Positions 52,499 through 60,180 of a stretch of DNA of 64,000 bases are shown here, piece after piece. Each line of letters starts with the position of its first letter. Positions within the stretch are counted from its first letter, which is position 1. Under the pieces are notes generated by a model. The model did not search any database. It saw only the letters and a program-made list of their open reading frames with translations, and was not told the origin of the DNA. Source of the stretch: Nonomuraea helvata (GTDB lineage Bacteria > Actinomycetota > Actinomycetes > Streptosporangiales > Streptosporangiaceae); contig NZ_BAAAXV010000009.1 of the NCBI RefSeq assembly GCF_039535785.1, forward strand, positions 2,604,001 to 2,668,000, given 5' to 3'. A program made the translations under genes and the position numbers.

Positions 52499-53058
52499 CG
52501 GGTCAGCGCCCGGTACAGCGCCGTCGCGAGCTGGCGCGCGGTGTCGCGCAGCCGCGGCAGGACGCGGTCACCCGGCTGGTACGGTCTGCCGTCGGTGTAT
52601 CCCGCGGCCGTCGCCACCATGTAGTTCTCATGCGACCCGACCACCACGCCGGTGAAGTACTGGCGCTCGCCGAACCGCTCCGCGGGCCCACGGGGAAAGG
52701 CCACCGGCCGCACGGTCGCGAGCCGCCCCGCGCGGTACGAGCCGGACCAGGGGCTGTCGAGCACGGCGATGCCCACGGTGGCGACGAACGTCTGGGTGCT
52801 GTCGGCGTACGTGGCGCGCAGGGCCACGCGGCAGCCGCGGCGTAAGGCGGCGAGCTGGAACGCCGTCCGGCAGGGCGCTTCCGGCGCGACCCCGGCCAGC
52901 ACGTACGTGACCCGGGCCCCCGACGGGCTGACGCCGGGCACGGTCTCGGGAAAGATCTGCGACACCGGCCAGGCGCGCCAGCGCTCTGACACCGGCGGCT
53001 CCGGCAGCGGCCAGATCACGGACAGTATGGAGAGCAGTACAACGGACAGCTGGAACAC
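52495..53058 (-). CDS. Secreted/membrane-anchored hypothetical protein coupled to the mycosin
   Basis: A 187-residue protein with an N-terminal hydrophobic segment (MFQLSVVLLSILSVIWPLPE) acting as signal or anchor, then a globular extracytoplasmic domain with two cysteines (near residues 63 and 76, AVAPEAPCRTAFQ and RRGCRVAL region). GTG 53058 is the start. The stop overlaps the mycosin ATG (ATGA), so the pair is co-translated and the protein may be the protease's partner. Family not recognised. Confidence 0.72.
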   Translation of the reverse strand: MFQLSVVLLSILSVIWPLPEPPVSERWRAWPVSQIFPETVPGVSPSGARVTYVLAGVAPEAPCRTAFQLAALRRGCRVALRATYADSTQTFVATVGIAVLDSPWSGSYRAGRLATVRPVAFPRGPAERFGERQYFTGVVVGSHENYMVATAAGYTDGRPYQPGDRVLPRLRDTARQLATALYRALTR

Positions 53059-53181
53059 GTCGACCTCGAGCGGGAGATCTCGGGAGGGGAGGATGCCCGC
53101 GTGTGCATTCTGACACGTGTCAGGAGCTCATTTGGTAAACAGGCCGATACGCGGAGTAATTCCGATCTGCGAAGTTTCGCG

Positions 53182-53988
53182 CTAAGGAGTGGGAGAGAGT
53201 CGGACGTGTGCTCCAGGCGGGAGCCCCAGCCGCTGCGCTGCGTCACCCGAATTGATCGCGATCGCGACCAGCCCCGCCGCGTCCGCGAACGCCACCAGCT
53301 CCCCCGGCGGCACCGCCGCGAACGTCTCCCGATACGGCAGCGCGAGCTGCCGCCTGCCCAGCCACACCCCGAGCGTGTCGCCGACCCGCACGCCCAGCGC
53401 GTGCAGGTCGCCGGCCGCGATCGAGAGCTGGGTGTTGCCGTAGCGGTCCACCGAGACGACCTCGCCCTCCACCGAGCCGTCCCGCAGCAGCGACGTCGGC
53501 ACGGGCAGTGAGACCAGCCTGCCGACCGGCACCTCGGGCCCCAGCTCGCAAGGTCGCAGCCCGCCGTACAGCCGCCCCGCGACCGGCGAGAACACGTCGC
53601 GCCCGTGGAAGGTCGGGGAGACCGGCCGCAGGAAGTGCTCCTGGTTGCTGATCTCGTACGCCGTCTCGGCGCCGCCGCTGGCCCGCACCGCCCACGACAG
53701 CAGCCCGTTGTCGGGACCGATGAACACCCGGCCGCCCGCCTCGACGGCCACCGCCCGCCGGGCGCCGCCCGCGCTCGGGTCCACCGCGCCGATGTGGATG
53801 CCCTGGGGGAGGTACGGAATGGTCTGGGCGAGAATCGCCGCGCCCCGCCGTACGTCTCCCGAGGGGACCAGGTGACACACGTCGATCACGCGCGCCTCGG
53901 GCGCGATCCCGGCGATCACACCGTGACACGCCGCCACATAACCATCGTCGAGCCCGTAGTCGGTGAGGAGTGTGATGACTGAGGTCAC
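53182..53988 (-). CDS. SAM hydroxide adenosyltransferase (DUF62/chlorinase-fluorinase family)
   Basis: A 268-residue protein of the SAM-cleaving family that hydrolyses S-adenosylmethionine to adenosine and methionine. The N-terminal domain has LLTDYGLDDGYVAACHGVI, VIDVCHLVPSGDVRRGA and GAVDPSAGGARRAVAV. The C-terminal domain has VSVDRYGNTQLSI. The small loop that distinguishes fluorinases is absent, so plain hydrolysis is expected. GTG 53988 is chosen at the domain start; no clear ribosome binding site is present. It diverges from the DUF3263 gene over 111 bp. Confidence 0.85.
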   Translation of the reverse strand: MTSVITLLTDYGLDDGYVAACHGVIAGIAPEARVIDVCHLVPSGDVRRGAAILAQTIPYLPQGIHIGAVDPSAGGARRAVAVEAGGRVFIGPDNGLLSWAVRASGGAETAYEISNQEHFLRPVSPTFHGRDVFSPVAGRLYGGLRPCELGPEVPVGRLVSLPVPTSLLRDGSVEGEVVSVDRYGNTQLSIAAGDLHALGVRVGDTLGVWLGRRQLALPYRETFAAVPPGELVAFADAAGLVAIAINSGDAAQRLGLPPGAHVRLSPTP

Positions 53989-54099
53989 ATTTCGTGACTG
54001 TACGTCTCTCAATCCGCCGTGAACAGCCGCACTCGGCACATTACGATTGGGACGGGCCGCATGCGTGCATCGACCCAAGCCCCTTTCGAGGAGGACACC

Positions 54100-54399
54100 A
54101 TGGGAGCACCGCTCAGCGGTGACAATGCTGCCCAGGAACCGTCCCGCCAACCACTCTCAGAACGCGACATCGAGCTCCTCGCCTTCGAGCGCCAGTGGTG
54201 GCGTTACGCGGGCGCCAAGGAGCAGGCCATCAAGGAGAGCTTCGGGTTCTCCGCCACGCGCTATTACCAGTTGCTCGGTGAATTGATCGACAGGCCGGAG
54301 GCGCTCGAGCACGATCCGATGCTGGTCAAGAGGCTGCGCAGGTTACGGTCCAGCCGCCAGCGTGACCGTGCGGCCAGGAGGCTCGGCATGCGTCCCTGA
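54100..54399 (+). CDS. DUF3263 domain protein, HTH-like
   Basis: A 99-residue protein starting at ATG 54100 with GAGGAGG upstream. The core LSERDIELLAFERQWWRYAG, EQAIKESFGFSATRYYQLLG and HDPMLVKRLRRLRSSRQRD defines DUF3263, an actinobacterial family that resembles a helix-turn-helix DNA-binding domain. The N-terminal 20 residues are a flexible linker. Function of the family is not established. It lies 38 bp upstream of otsB. Confidence 0.85.
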   Translation: MGAPLSGDNAAQEPSRQPLSERDIELLAFERQWWRYAGAKEQAIKESFGFSATRYYQLLGELIDRPEALEHDPMLVKRLRRLRSSRQRDRAARRLGMRP

Positions 54400-54437
54400 C
54401 CGCTGGGTACGGCAGCCGCGTGAGGAACATCCCTGGA

Positions 54438-55208
54438 ATGGAAGCGATCTTGAGCGATCCGGCAGGCGCCGTGATCGGGCTCGACTTCGACGGCACGCTG
54501 TCGCCGATCGTGCCCGACCCCGCCAAGGCCGTGATCCACCCGAAGGCCCCCGAGGTGCTCGCCGCGCTGGGCGCCCACGTCCTGGCGGTGGCCATCGTGA
54601 CCGGCAGGCCGCCGGCCACCGCACTGGAGCTCGGGCCGGGCCTGGCCGACGTGCCCGGGCTGGTCGTGCTCGGGCACTACGGCTTCGAGCGCTGGGAGAA
54701 CGGCCGGATCTCCGGCCCCCCGCCCCCTGCGGGCGTGCTCAGGGCGGAGGCGGAGCTGCCGCTGCTGCTCGACAAGCTCGCCCTGGAGGGCGTGACCGTA
54801 GAGGACAAGGTCCGGGCCGTGGCCGTGCACACCAGGCGCAGTCCCGACCCCGAGGGCGCGCTGGCCAGGCTGCGCGAGCCGCTGGCCGAGCTGGCCGGGA
54901 AGCACGACCTGGTGGTCGAGCCCGGGCGCTTCGTGCTGGAGCTGCGGCCGCCCGGCATGGACAAGGGGCAGGCGCTCAGCCTGTTCCTGGCCGAGCGGGC
55001 CGCGAGGTCCGTCATGTTCGTCGGCGACGACCTGGGCGACCTGGCCGCGTTCGCGGCCGTACGCGCGTCCGGGCTGCCCGGCGTGACCGTGTGCAGCGGC
55101 TCCGCCGAGGTCACCGCCCTGGCCGAGCAGGCCGACATCGTGGTGGACGGGCCGGACGGAGTGGTGGCCCTGCTGCACGAACTTGCGTCCGCTTTCAGCC
55201 ATTCGTGA
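54438..55208 (+). CDS. otsB: Trehalose-6-phosphate phosphatase
   Basis: A 256-residue HAD-superfamily phosphatase that converts trehalose-6-phosphate to trehalose. DFDGTLSPI (motif I) lies near residue 16, VTGRPPATALEL (motif II) follows, and GDDLGDLAAFAAV (motif IV) is C-terminal, with KVRAVAVHTRR in the cap. ATG 54438 has GAGGAA 9 nt upstream; GTG 54420 would add six residues. Its synthase partner otsA lies 630 bp downstream on the opposite strand. Length matches the family. Confidence 0.92.
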   Translation: MEAILSDPAGAVIGLDFDGTLSPIVPDPAKAVIHPKAPEVLAALGAHVLAVAIVTGRPPATALELGPGLADVPGLVVLGHYGFERWENGRISGPPPPAGVLRAEAELPLLLDKLALEGVTVEDKVRAVAVHTRRSPDPEGALARLREPLAELAGKHDLVVEPGRFVLELRPPGMDKGQALSLFLAERAARSVMFVGDDLGDLAAFAAVRASGLPGVTVCSGSAEVTALAEQADIVVDGPDGVVALLHELASAFSHS

Positions 55209-55221
55209 TTGGTTTGCAAGT

Positions 55222-55240
55222 CCCGATCCCTAGGGTCGGG
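55222..55240 (+). promoter_or_regulatory. Imperfect palindrome before the secreted-protein gene
   Basis: CCCGATCCCTAGGGTCGGG is nearly self-complementary and ends three bases before the ATG at 55244. Its TAGGGT could serve as a -10 box for a leaderless transcript. Operator, promoter or chance palindrome cannot be separated here. Confidence 0.3.
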
Positions 55241-55243
55241 CGC

Positions 55244-55813
55244 ATGTTCAAGCGATACCTCGCCGCCTCGGCCGTGGCCGCGGCCGCCCTCCTCGCCGCC
55301 GTGCCCGCGAACGCCGCGACCGCGCAGCCGCTCAAGCTGCGCAACGGCCTGACCCTCTACATCCCCATCCAGTGGAAGGTCTACGGCACCGGCACCGACG
55401 CGGTCCAGGTCGTGACCGGCAAGTGCGCCAAGCCTCAGGGCTGGGGCTCGTCCAGGTGTGACGCGTTCTACGTCTTCGGCCCCAAGTACATCAAGCGCGG
55501 CGCCGAGGGATTCGGGCCCTACACCGGCAAGAACCCCTTCTACACCGCCAGCGACGTGCAGCCCTGCCCGTTCAACCCCAAGTGGGGCGAGCTCATCGGC
55601 CCGACGGTGACGAGGGGCCTGCGCCAGGTCGGCGCGGGGCACAAGGCCACGTACAACGCGTGGAAGTCCACGTGCGTCTCCTACTCCGGCAACAAGGTGC
55701 ACGCGCGCTTCACGCAGCGCGAGTGGTACCTGCCGAAGAGCAAGATCCTGGTCGTCGACCAGTGGAACACGCCGGGCCTGGCCGACACGCTCAAGAACGC
55801 CGACTGGAACTGA
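55244..55813 (+). CDS. Secreted hypothetical protein
   Basis: A 189-residue protein with a clear signal peptide (MFKRYLAASAVAAAALLAAV, cleavage near ANA-A). The mature part has four cysteines (in GKCAKPQGWGSSRCDAFY, QPCPFNPKW and KSTCVSYSG) likely to form two disulfides. It has aromatic motifs (LYIPIQWKVYG, FGPYTGKNPFY) and ends with KNADWN. Family not recognised. The stop codon lies inside a perfect hairpin that also contains the stop of the convergent otsA. Confidence 0.75.
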   Translation: MFKRYLAASAVAAAALLAAVPANAATAQPLKLRNGLTLYIPIQWKVYGTGTDAVQVVTGKCAKPQGWGSSRCDAFYVFGPKYIKRGAEGFGPYTGKNPFYTASDVQPCPFNPKWGELIGPTVTRGLRQVGAGHKATYNAWKSTCVSYSGNKVHARFTQREWYLPKSKILVVDQWNTPGLADTLKNADWN

Positions 55814-55843
55814 CGCACTCGCCGGATCCCGGCGAGTGCGTCA
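55811..55843. terminator. Bidirectional terminator containing both stop codons
   Basis: TGACGCACTCGCCGG (55811-55825) and CCGGCGAGTGCGTCA (55829-55843) form a perfect 15-bp stem with a 3-nt loop. The first three bases are the TGA stop of the plus-strand gene; the last three, read on the minus strand, are the TGA stop of otsA. Confidence 0.85.
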
Positions 55844-57271
55844 GATCTCGGCGAGCGCGTCGAGCTGGGCCGCGAGCCACTTCTGCGGCGGCAGGGCGGT
55901 GGCCGCCGCGTGCAGCTTGTCGCGCCGCATCCGGCGCTCGTCCTCCGGCATGACGAGCGCCTGGTGCAGCGCGGCGGCCGTGCCGCTGATGTCGTACGGG
56001 TTCACCAGCAGCGCGTGCGGGCCCAGCTCGGCCGCCGCCCCCGCCTCCCGTGAGAGCACCAGCGCGCAGCGCGGCGACAGGATCGGGCCCTCCTTGGCGA
56101 CCAGGTTCATCCCGTCACGGATGGGGTTGACCAGCAGCACGTCGGCCATCCGGTACGCGGCCAGCGAGCGCGGGTAGTCGTCGTTGACGTTGAGGATCAG
56201 CGGGTCCCAGTCCTCGGTGGCGTACTCGTCCTCGATCTCCTGCGCGCGGCGCTGCACCGACGCGGTGTACTCGCGGTATTCGGGCAGGTCGTGCCGGCTC
56301 GGGTACGCGAACGCCAGATGCACCACCTTCCCGTGCCACTCGGGGTGCGCGTCGAGGAACTCGCGGTAGGAGATCAGGCCGCGCACGATGTTCTTCGACA
56401 GCTCGGTGCGGTCGATGCGGACGATCAGCCGCCGGTCGCCCACCTGCTCCCTGAGCGCGGCCATGTGCGACTCGACGTCGGGCTCGCAGGCCCGCTCCCA
56501 CAGCGCCTCGCCGTCCACGCCCAGGCTGTGCACGCCGATGCGGGTGGTCCTGCCCTCGTAGGTGACGCTGCGGCCGGCGCGGTCGGCCTCCGCGCCCAGG
56601 AGCGCCTCACAGCAGTCCATGAACGCCTGCGCCCACCTGTCGGTGAGGAACCCGGCATGATCGGCGCCCAGGATGCCCTCCAGGACCTCTCCGGCCACTT
56701 CGTCGGGCAGCAGGGAGAAGTATTCCGGCGGCGCCCAAGGGGTGTGGCTGAAGTGGGCGATGCGCAGGTCCGGCCGCTCGGCGCGGAGCATCGCCGGGGT
56801 CAGCGTCAGGTGGTAGTCCTGCACCATCACGCGGGCGCCGTGGCCGGCCTCCTCGGCCAGCGCCAGCGCGAACGCGCCGTTGTAGTCGCGGTACGACTCC
56901 CACTCGCGCTCGAACCTCGTGCCGAAGTTGGGCGAGTTGGGGATGTCGTAGAGCAGGTGGTTGACGAACCACAGGGTCGAGTTGGCGACGGAGTTGTAGG
57001 CCCGGTGAAAGGTGGCGGGCGGGATGTCGAGCATGCGCAGCGGGCCCGTGTCGTAGCCGGCCTGATCGATCCTGCCGCCGGGCGCCAGGCGGACGGCGCT
57101 GCGGTCGCCGTCGGACAGCGCCGCGCAGACCCACAGCACGCCGTCCTTCCTGACCACCCCGGACAGCCCGGACACCAGGCCGCCGCCACCGCGTTTCATG
57201 GTCAGCTCGCCGTCGTCGGAGACGGTGAACGAGACGGGTCCTCTGTTGGAGGCCACCAGAACGCTGTTCAT
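55841..57271 (-). CDS. otsA: Trehalose-6-phosphate synthase
   Basis: A 476-residue GT20 glycosyltransferase that joins glucose from a nucleotide donor to glucose-6-phosphate. Motifs in order: VASNRGPVSF, RGGGGLVSGL, VNHLLYD, VQDYHLTLTPAML, AHFSHTPWAPPEYFSLLP, DRTELSKNIVRGL, VNDDYPRSLAAYRMADVLLV and NPIRDGMNLVAKEG. Length is standard. ATG 57271 follows GAAGGGAGCC. It diverges from the ECF sigma gene with only 31 bp between starts and is convergent with the secreted-protein gene. It acts with OtsB to make trehalose. Confidence 0.94.
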   Translation of the reverse strand: MNSVLVASNRGPVSFTVSDDGELTMKRGGGGLVSGLSGVVRKDGVLWVCAALSDGDRSAVRLAPGGRIDQAGYDTGPLRMLDIPPATFHRAYNSVANSTLWFVNHLLYDIPNSPNFGTRFEREWESYRDYNGAFALALAEEAGHGARVMVQDYHLTLTPAMLRAERPDLRIAHFSHTPWAPPEYFSLLPDEVAGEVLEGILGADHAGFLTDRWAQAFMDCCEALLGAEADRAGRSVTYEGRTTRIGVHSLGVDGEALWERACEPDVESHMAALREQVGDRRLIVRIDRTELSKNIVRGLISYREFLDAHPEWHGKVVHLAFAYPSRHDLPEYREYTASVQRRAQEIEDEYATEDWDPLILNVNDDYPRSLAAYRMADVLLVNPIRDGMNLVAKEGPILSPRCALVLSREAGAAAELGPHALLVNPYDISGTAAALHQALVMPEDERRMRRDKLHAAATALPPQKWLAAQLDALAEI

Positions 57272-57302
57272 CTAGGCTCCCTTCGCCCATAGGATCCCAG
57301 CT

Positions 57303-57857
57303 ATGGCGCTTGATGAGCTAACCGAGGAACTCGCACGTTCCGCCGCAGCCGGAGATCATCGCGCACTTGGCGAACTTCTGGCTCGGATCGAGCCCGATGT
57401 GATGCGTCACTGCGCCCGGATCTTGCCCTACCACCAGGACGCCGAGGAGGCCTCGCAGGACACGTTGCTGGCCGTGGCGCGCAACATCGGGCGGTTCGAG
57501 GGCAGGGCCAGGTTCAGCACCTGGCTCCACATCGTGACGGCCAACTGCGCGCGCACCACGTACAGGTCGCTGAAGCGGAGGGCGGCCGAGCAGAGCTCCG
57601 ACGAGCTGCCCATGCAGAAGCCCGACGTGCGGCGGGTGAGCGTGATCGCCGGATCACGGCTCGACCTGCTGGACGCCATGGAGGCGCTGGAGGCCGACAA
57701 GCCGGACCTGGCGCAGGCGCTGGTGCTGCGCGACATCGTCCAGCTCGACTACAACGAGGTGGCCGAGCAGCTCGGCATCCCGCTCGGCACCGCCAAGTCG
57801 CGCATTCACCAGGCGCGGAAATACGTGCAGGGCGTGCTGGGTGATGACTATCGTTGA
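57303..57857 (+). CDS. ECF-type RNA polymerase sigma factor
   Basis: A 184-residue sigma-70 family protein. Region 2 has MRHCARILPYHQDAEEASQD, then RFEGRARFSTWLHIVTANCA, the -10 recognition helix. Region 4 is near residues 120-180, with LRDIVQLDYNEVAEQLGIPLGTAKSRIHQAR as the -35 recognition helix-turn-helix. No anti-sigma gene is adjacent. ATG 57303 lies a few bases after TAGGAT, consistent with a leaderless transcript, and no ribosome binding site is visible. Trehalose genes next door are possible targets, which is inference. Confidence 0.9.
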   Translation: MALDELTEELARSAAAGDHRALGELLARIEPDVMRHCARILPYHQDAEEASQDTLLAVARNIGRFEGRARFSTWLHIVTANCARTTYRSLKRRAAEQSSDELPMQKPDVRRVSVIAGSRLDLLDAMEALEADKPDLAQALVLRDIVQLDYNEVAEQLGIPLGTAKSRIHQARKYVQGVLGDDYR

Positions 57858-57937
57858 GACATCGCATCTCACCTGCTGAGACAAGTGGCCATTTAGGCCC
57901 CCTGGGCAGGTAGAGTCCATTTCAACAACTGAATATT

Positions 57938-58065
57938 GCTCATCCAGAGGGGTGGAGGGACCGGCCCTACGAAGCCCCGGCAACCCTCCCGGCTTGAGGC
58001 TCGCGACCTGGCGAGGCCGACCGGGACAAGGTGCCAATTCCGGTCTGCGGTCAAGGTGGCCGCGG
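57938..58065 (+). ncRNA. SAM riboswitch (S-box/SAM-I-like) upstream of threonine synthase
   Basis: The leader has the S-box core CATCCAGAGGGGTGGAGGGA (57941-57960), then CCGGCCC, GAAGCCCCGGCAACC, a P3 stem TCCCGG/CCGGGA (57987-57992 and 58021-58026) with inner CTCG/CGAG pairing, and AAGGTGCCAATTCC (58028-58041), matching conserved S-box elements. It ends about 30 nt before ATG 58092. GCGAGGCC (58011-58018, in P3) can also pair with GGCCTCGC (58081-58088) next to the start, offering an on/off switch at translation. Exact outer boundaries are approximate; it may be a SAM-I/IV variant. Confidence 0.85.
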
Positions 58066-58091
58066 GCGAAGATGAGGGAAGGCCTCGCTTC

Positions 58092-59324
58092 ATGTCGCTC
58101 GACTTTGGTCCTGCTGTCGGTCTGTCCTGCCGCGAATGCGGTACGCGTTACCCCCTCGGTCCCAGCTTCGCGTGTCTGGAGTGTTTCGGGCCGCTCGAAG
58201 CGGCCTATTCCTTCGGCACCGTGACCCGCGCGGACATCGAGTCGGGTCCATCCAACATCTGGCGTTACCGGTCGTTGCTCCCCGTTCCTGTCGATGTCGC
58301 CAGTAAGCCCAACATGAACCCCGGATGGACCAAACTGGTCAAGGCCGGAAACCTTGGGCGCGCGCTCGGTCTGAAGTCCCTGTACGTCAAGGACGACTCG
58401 GGCAACCCCACCCATTCATTCAAGGACCGCGTGGTCGCCATCGCCGTCGAGGCGGCGCGTAACTTCGGCTTCCACACGCTTTCCTGCTCCTCCACCGGCA
58501 ATCTCGCGGGCGCGGTCACCGCCGCGGCGGCGCGGGCCGGGCTCGAGGCGTGCGTGTTCATCCCGGCCAACCTCGAAGCGGCCAAGATCGCCATGGCCCG
58601 GGTGTTCGGCGGCAAGCTGATCGGCATCGACGGCACGTACGACGAGGTCAACAGGTTCTGCTCCGAGCTGATCGGCGACCCGCTGGGCGACAAGTGGGGG
58701 TTCGTCAACGTCAACCTGCGGCCGTACTACGCCGAGGGCTCGAAGACGCTGGCCTACGAGATCGCGGAGCAGCTCGGATGGCGGCTGCCCGAGCAGATCG
58801 TCATCCCGATCGCCTCGGGCTCGCAGCTCACCAAGATCGACAAGGGTTTCCGTGAGCTGGTGCAGCTGGGCCTGGTCGAGGACACGCCGTACAAGATCTT
58901 CGGGGCGCAGGCGGCCGGGTGCTCGCCGGTCTCCACCGCGTACAAGGCGGGGCACGACGTCGTACAGCCGGTCAAGCCCGACACCATCGCCAAGTCCCTG
59001 GCCATCGGCAACCCGGCCGACGGGCCCTACGTCCTGGACATCGCCCGGCGCACCGGCGGGGCCGTCGAGGACGTCACCGACCCCGAGATCGTGGCCGCGA
59101 TCAAGCTGCTGGCCTCGACCGAGGGCGTGTTCGCCGAGACGGCGGGCGGGGTGACCGTGGGCGTGCTGAAGAAGCTCGCCGAGAGCGGGCGGCTCGATCC
59201 CGAGGCCGAGACCGTGGTCCTCAACACCGGCGACGGACTCAAGACGCTCGACGCGATCAGCGACGACGCCAAGCCCACGGCCGTGATCCGGCCCTCCCTC
59301 GACGCGTTCCGCGCGGCTGTCTGA
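58092..59324 (+). CDS. thrC: Threonine synthase-family PLP enzyme
   Basis: A 410-residue PLP-dependent enzyme. The N-terminal zinc ribbon has C13-x2-C16 and C28-x2-C31. The PLP lysine is K111 in NPTHSFKDR; SSTGNLAGAV binds phosphate and the C-terminus has NTGDGLKT. This is the archaeal/actinobacterial type of threonine synthase acting on O-phosphohomoserine. GAGGGAAGG precedes ATG 58092. The SAM riboswitch in its leader and the CysO-like gene 24 bp downstream are unusual for threonine synthesis and raise the option of sulfur transfer to phosphohomoserine. Confidence 0.9.
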   Translation: MSLDFGPAVGLSCRECGTRYPLGPSFACLECFGPLEAAYSFGTVTRADIESGPSNIWRYRSLLPVPVDVASKPNMNPGWTKLVKAGNLGRALGLKSLYVKDDSGNPTHSFKDRVVAIAVEAARNFGFHTLSCSSTGNLAGAVTAAAARAGLEACVFIPANLEAAKIAMARVFGGKLIGIDGTYDEVNRFCSELIGDPLGDKWGFVNVNLRPYYAEGSKTLAYEIAEQLGWRLPEQIVIPIASGSQLTKIDKGFRELVQLGLVEDTPYKIFGAQAAGCSPVSTAYKAGHDVVQPVKPDTIAKSLAIGNPADGPYVLDIARRTGGAVEDVTDPEIVAAIKLLASTEGVFAETAGGVTVGVLKKLAESGRLDPEAETVVLNTGDGLKTLDAISDDAKPTAVIRPSLDAFRAAV

Positions 59325-59348
59325 CAACCAGGAAAGGCGAGTTTAACC

Positions 59349-59624
59349 ATGAGCGTTACTGTGCGGATTCCCACCATTCTGCGCACGTACACCGGGGGTA
59401 ACGCGGAAGTCAGTGGCGAGGGCGCGACTCTTCGTGACGTCCTCATCAAGCTCGACTCCGACTACCCGGGGATCGGCGCGAGAATTTTGGATGAATCGGG
59501 CAAGATTCGTCGTTTCGTCAACGTTTACGTTGGGGAAGAGGACGTCCGATTCGCCGAGGGGCTCGACACTGCAGCCCCTGAGGGCACTCAGATCTCTATC
59601 ATCCCGGCGGTCGCCGGCGGCTGA
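59349..59624 (+). CDS. CysO/MoaD-like sulfur-carrier protein
   Basis: A 91-residue beta-grasp ubiquitin-like protein. It begins VTVRIPTILRTYTGG, has RRFVNVYVGEEDVRF and ends IIPAVAGG, with the exposed Gly-Gly tail used to form a thiocarboxylate. From memory these segments are close to mycobacterial CysO (Rv1335), which donates sulfur to CysM. It lies 24 bp after the threonine synthase gene with AGGAAAGGCG upstream and is likely co-transcribed under the SAM riboswitch. No MoeZ-like activator or JAMM peptidase is in the window. Confidence 0.85.
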   Translation: MSVTVRIPTILRTYTGGNAEVSGEGATLRDVLIKLDSDYPGIGARILDESGKIRRFVNVYVGEEDVRFAEGLDTAAPEGTQISIIPAVAGG

Positions 59625-59644
59625 GTGCTATAGATCACATCCTT

Positions 59645-59676
59645 GAAGGCGCCCCTAGTGGGCGCCTTCTGCTTTT
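59645..59676 (+). terminator. Rho-independent terminator after the sulfur-carrier gene
   Basis: GAAGGCGCCC (59645-59654) and GGGCGCCTTC (59660-59669) form a perfect 10-bp stem with a 5-nt loop, followed by TGCTTTT. It ends the thrC-cysO-like unit. Confidence 0.8.
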
Positions 59677-59868
59677 CCAGGGCAAATGAACGTTTCATGG
59701 AGCTTGGATGCGGAGAAATGCTTCTTTTGTGGATTGACTCTGTTGCCAAACCCCGTGCCACAGGTATGGTCGAGGGCGATCGTCTGGCTGATTTTCCGTT
59801 ATGTCAGTCGATTACGGGTCTCGCGGAGGAATGGGCGAGATCTGTGGGCCCAGTAAGAGGAGTCGGAA

Positions 59869-60069
59869 GTGGCGCAGGGCACCGTCAAGTGGTTCAACGC
59901 GGACAAGGGCTACGGCTTCATCGCGGTAGACGGTGGTAAGGATGTATTCGTCCATTACTCAGCGATACTGATGGACGGGTACAGAGCTCTCGAACAGGGG
60001 CAGCGCGTCGAGTTCGAGATCACGCAAGGCCAGAAGGGTCCCCAGGCAGAGGCCGTTCGCGCGGTCTGA
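59869..60069 (+). CDS. Cold shock protein CspA-like
   Basis: A 66-residue single cold-shock domain protein, an RNA/DNA-binding five-stranded barrel. It carries GTVKWFNADKGYGFI (RNP1 KGYGFI) and DVFVHYS (RNP2), then GQRVEFEITQGQKGPQAE. GTG 59869 is the start, with AGAGGAGTCGGAA upstream. The ~190 bp between the preceding terminator and this start could give a long 5' untranslated leader, as known for csp genes. RNP2 has HYSAI in place of the usual HFSAI. Confidence 0.95.
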   Translation: MAQGTVKWFNADKGYGFIAVDGGKDVFVHYSAILMDGYRALEQGQRVEFEITQGQKGPQAEAVRAV

Positions 60070-60180
60070 CACGCCCCACCTGGTATGCACCGGCAGGATC
60101 GCGCGGTAGCGCAGTCCGTGCGAGCCTGCCACCTTTCTTTCGTCGACTCGGGTGCGGCGAGCTACATGGGGCAGCTCGCC

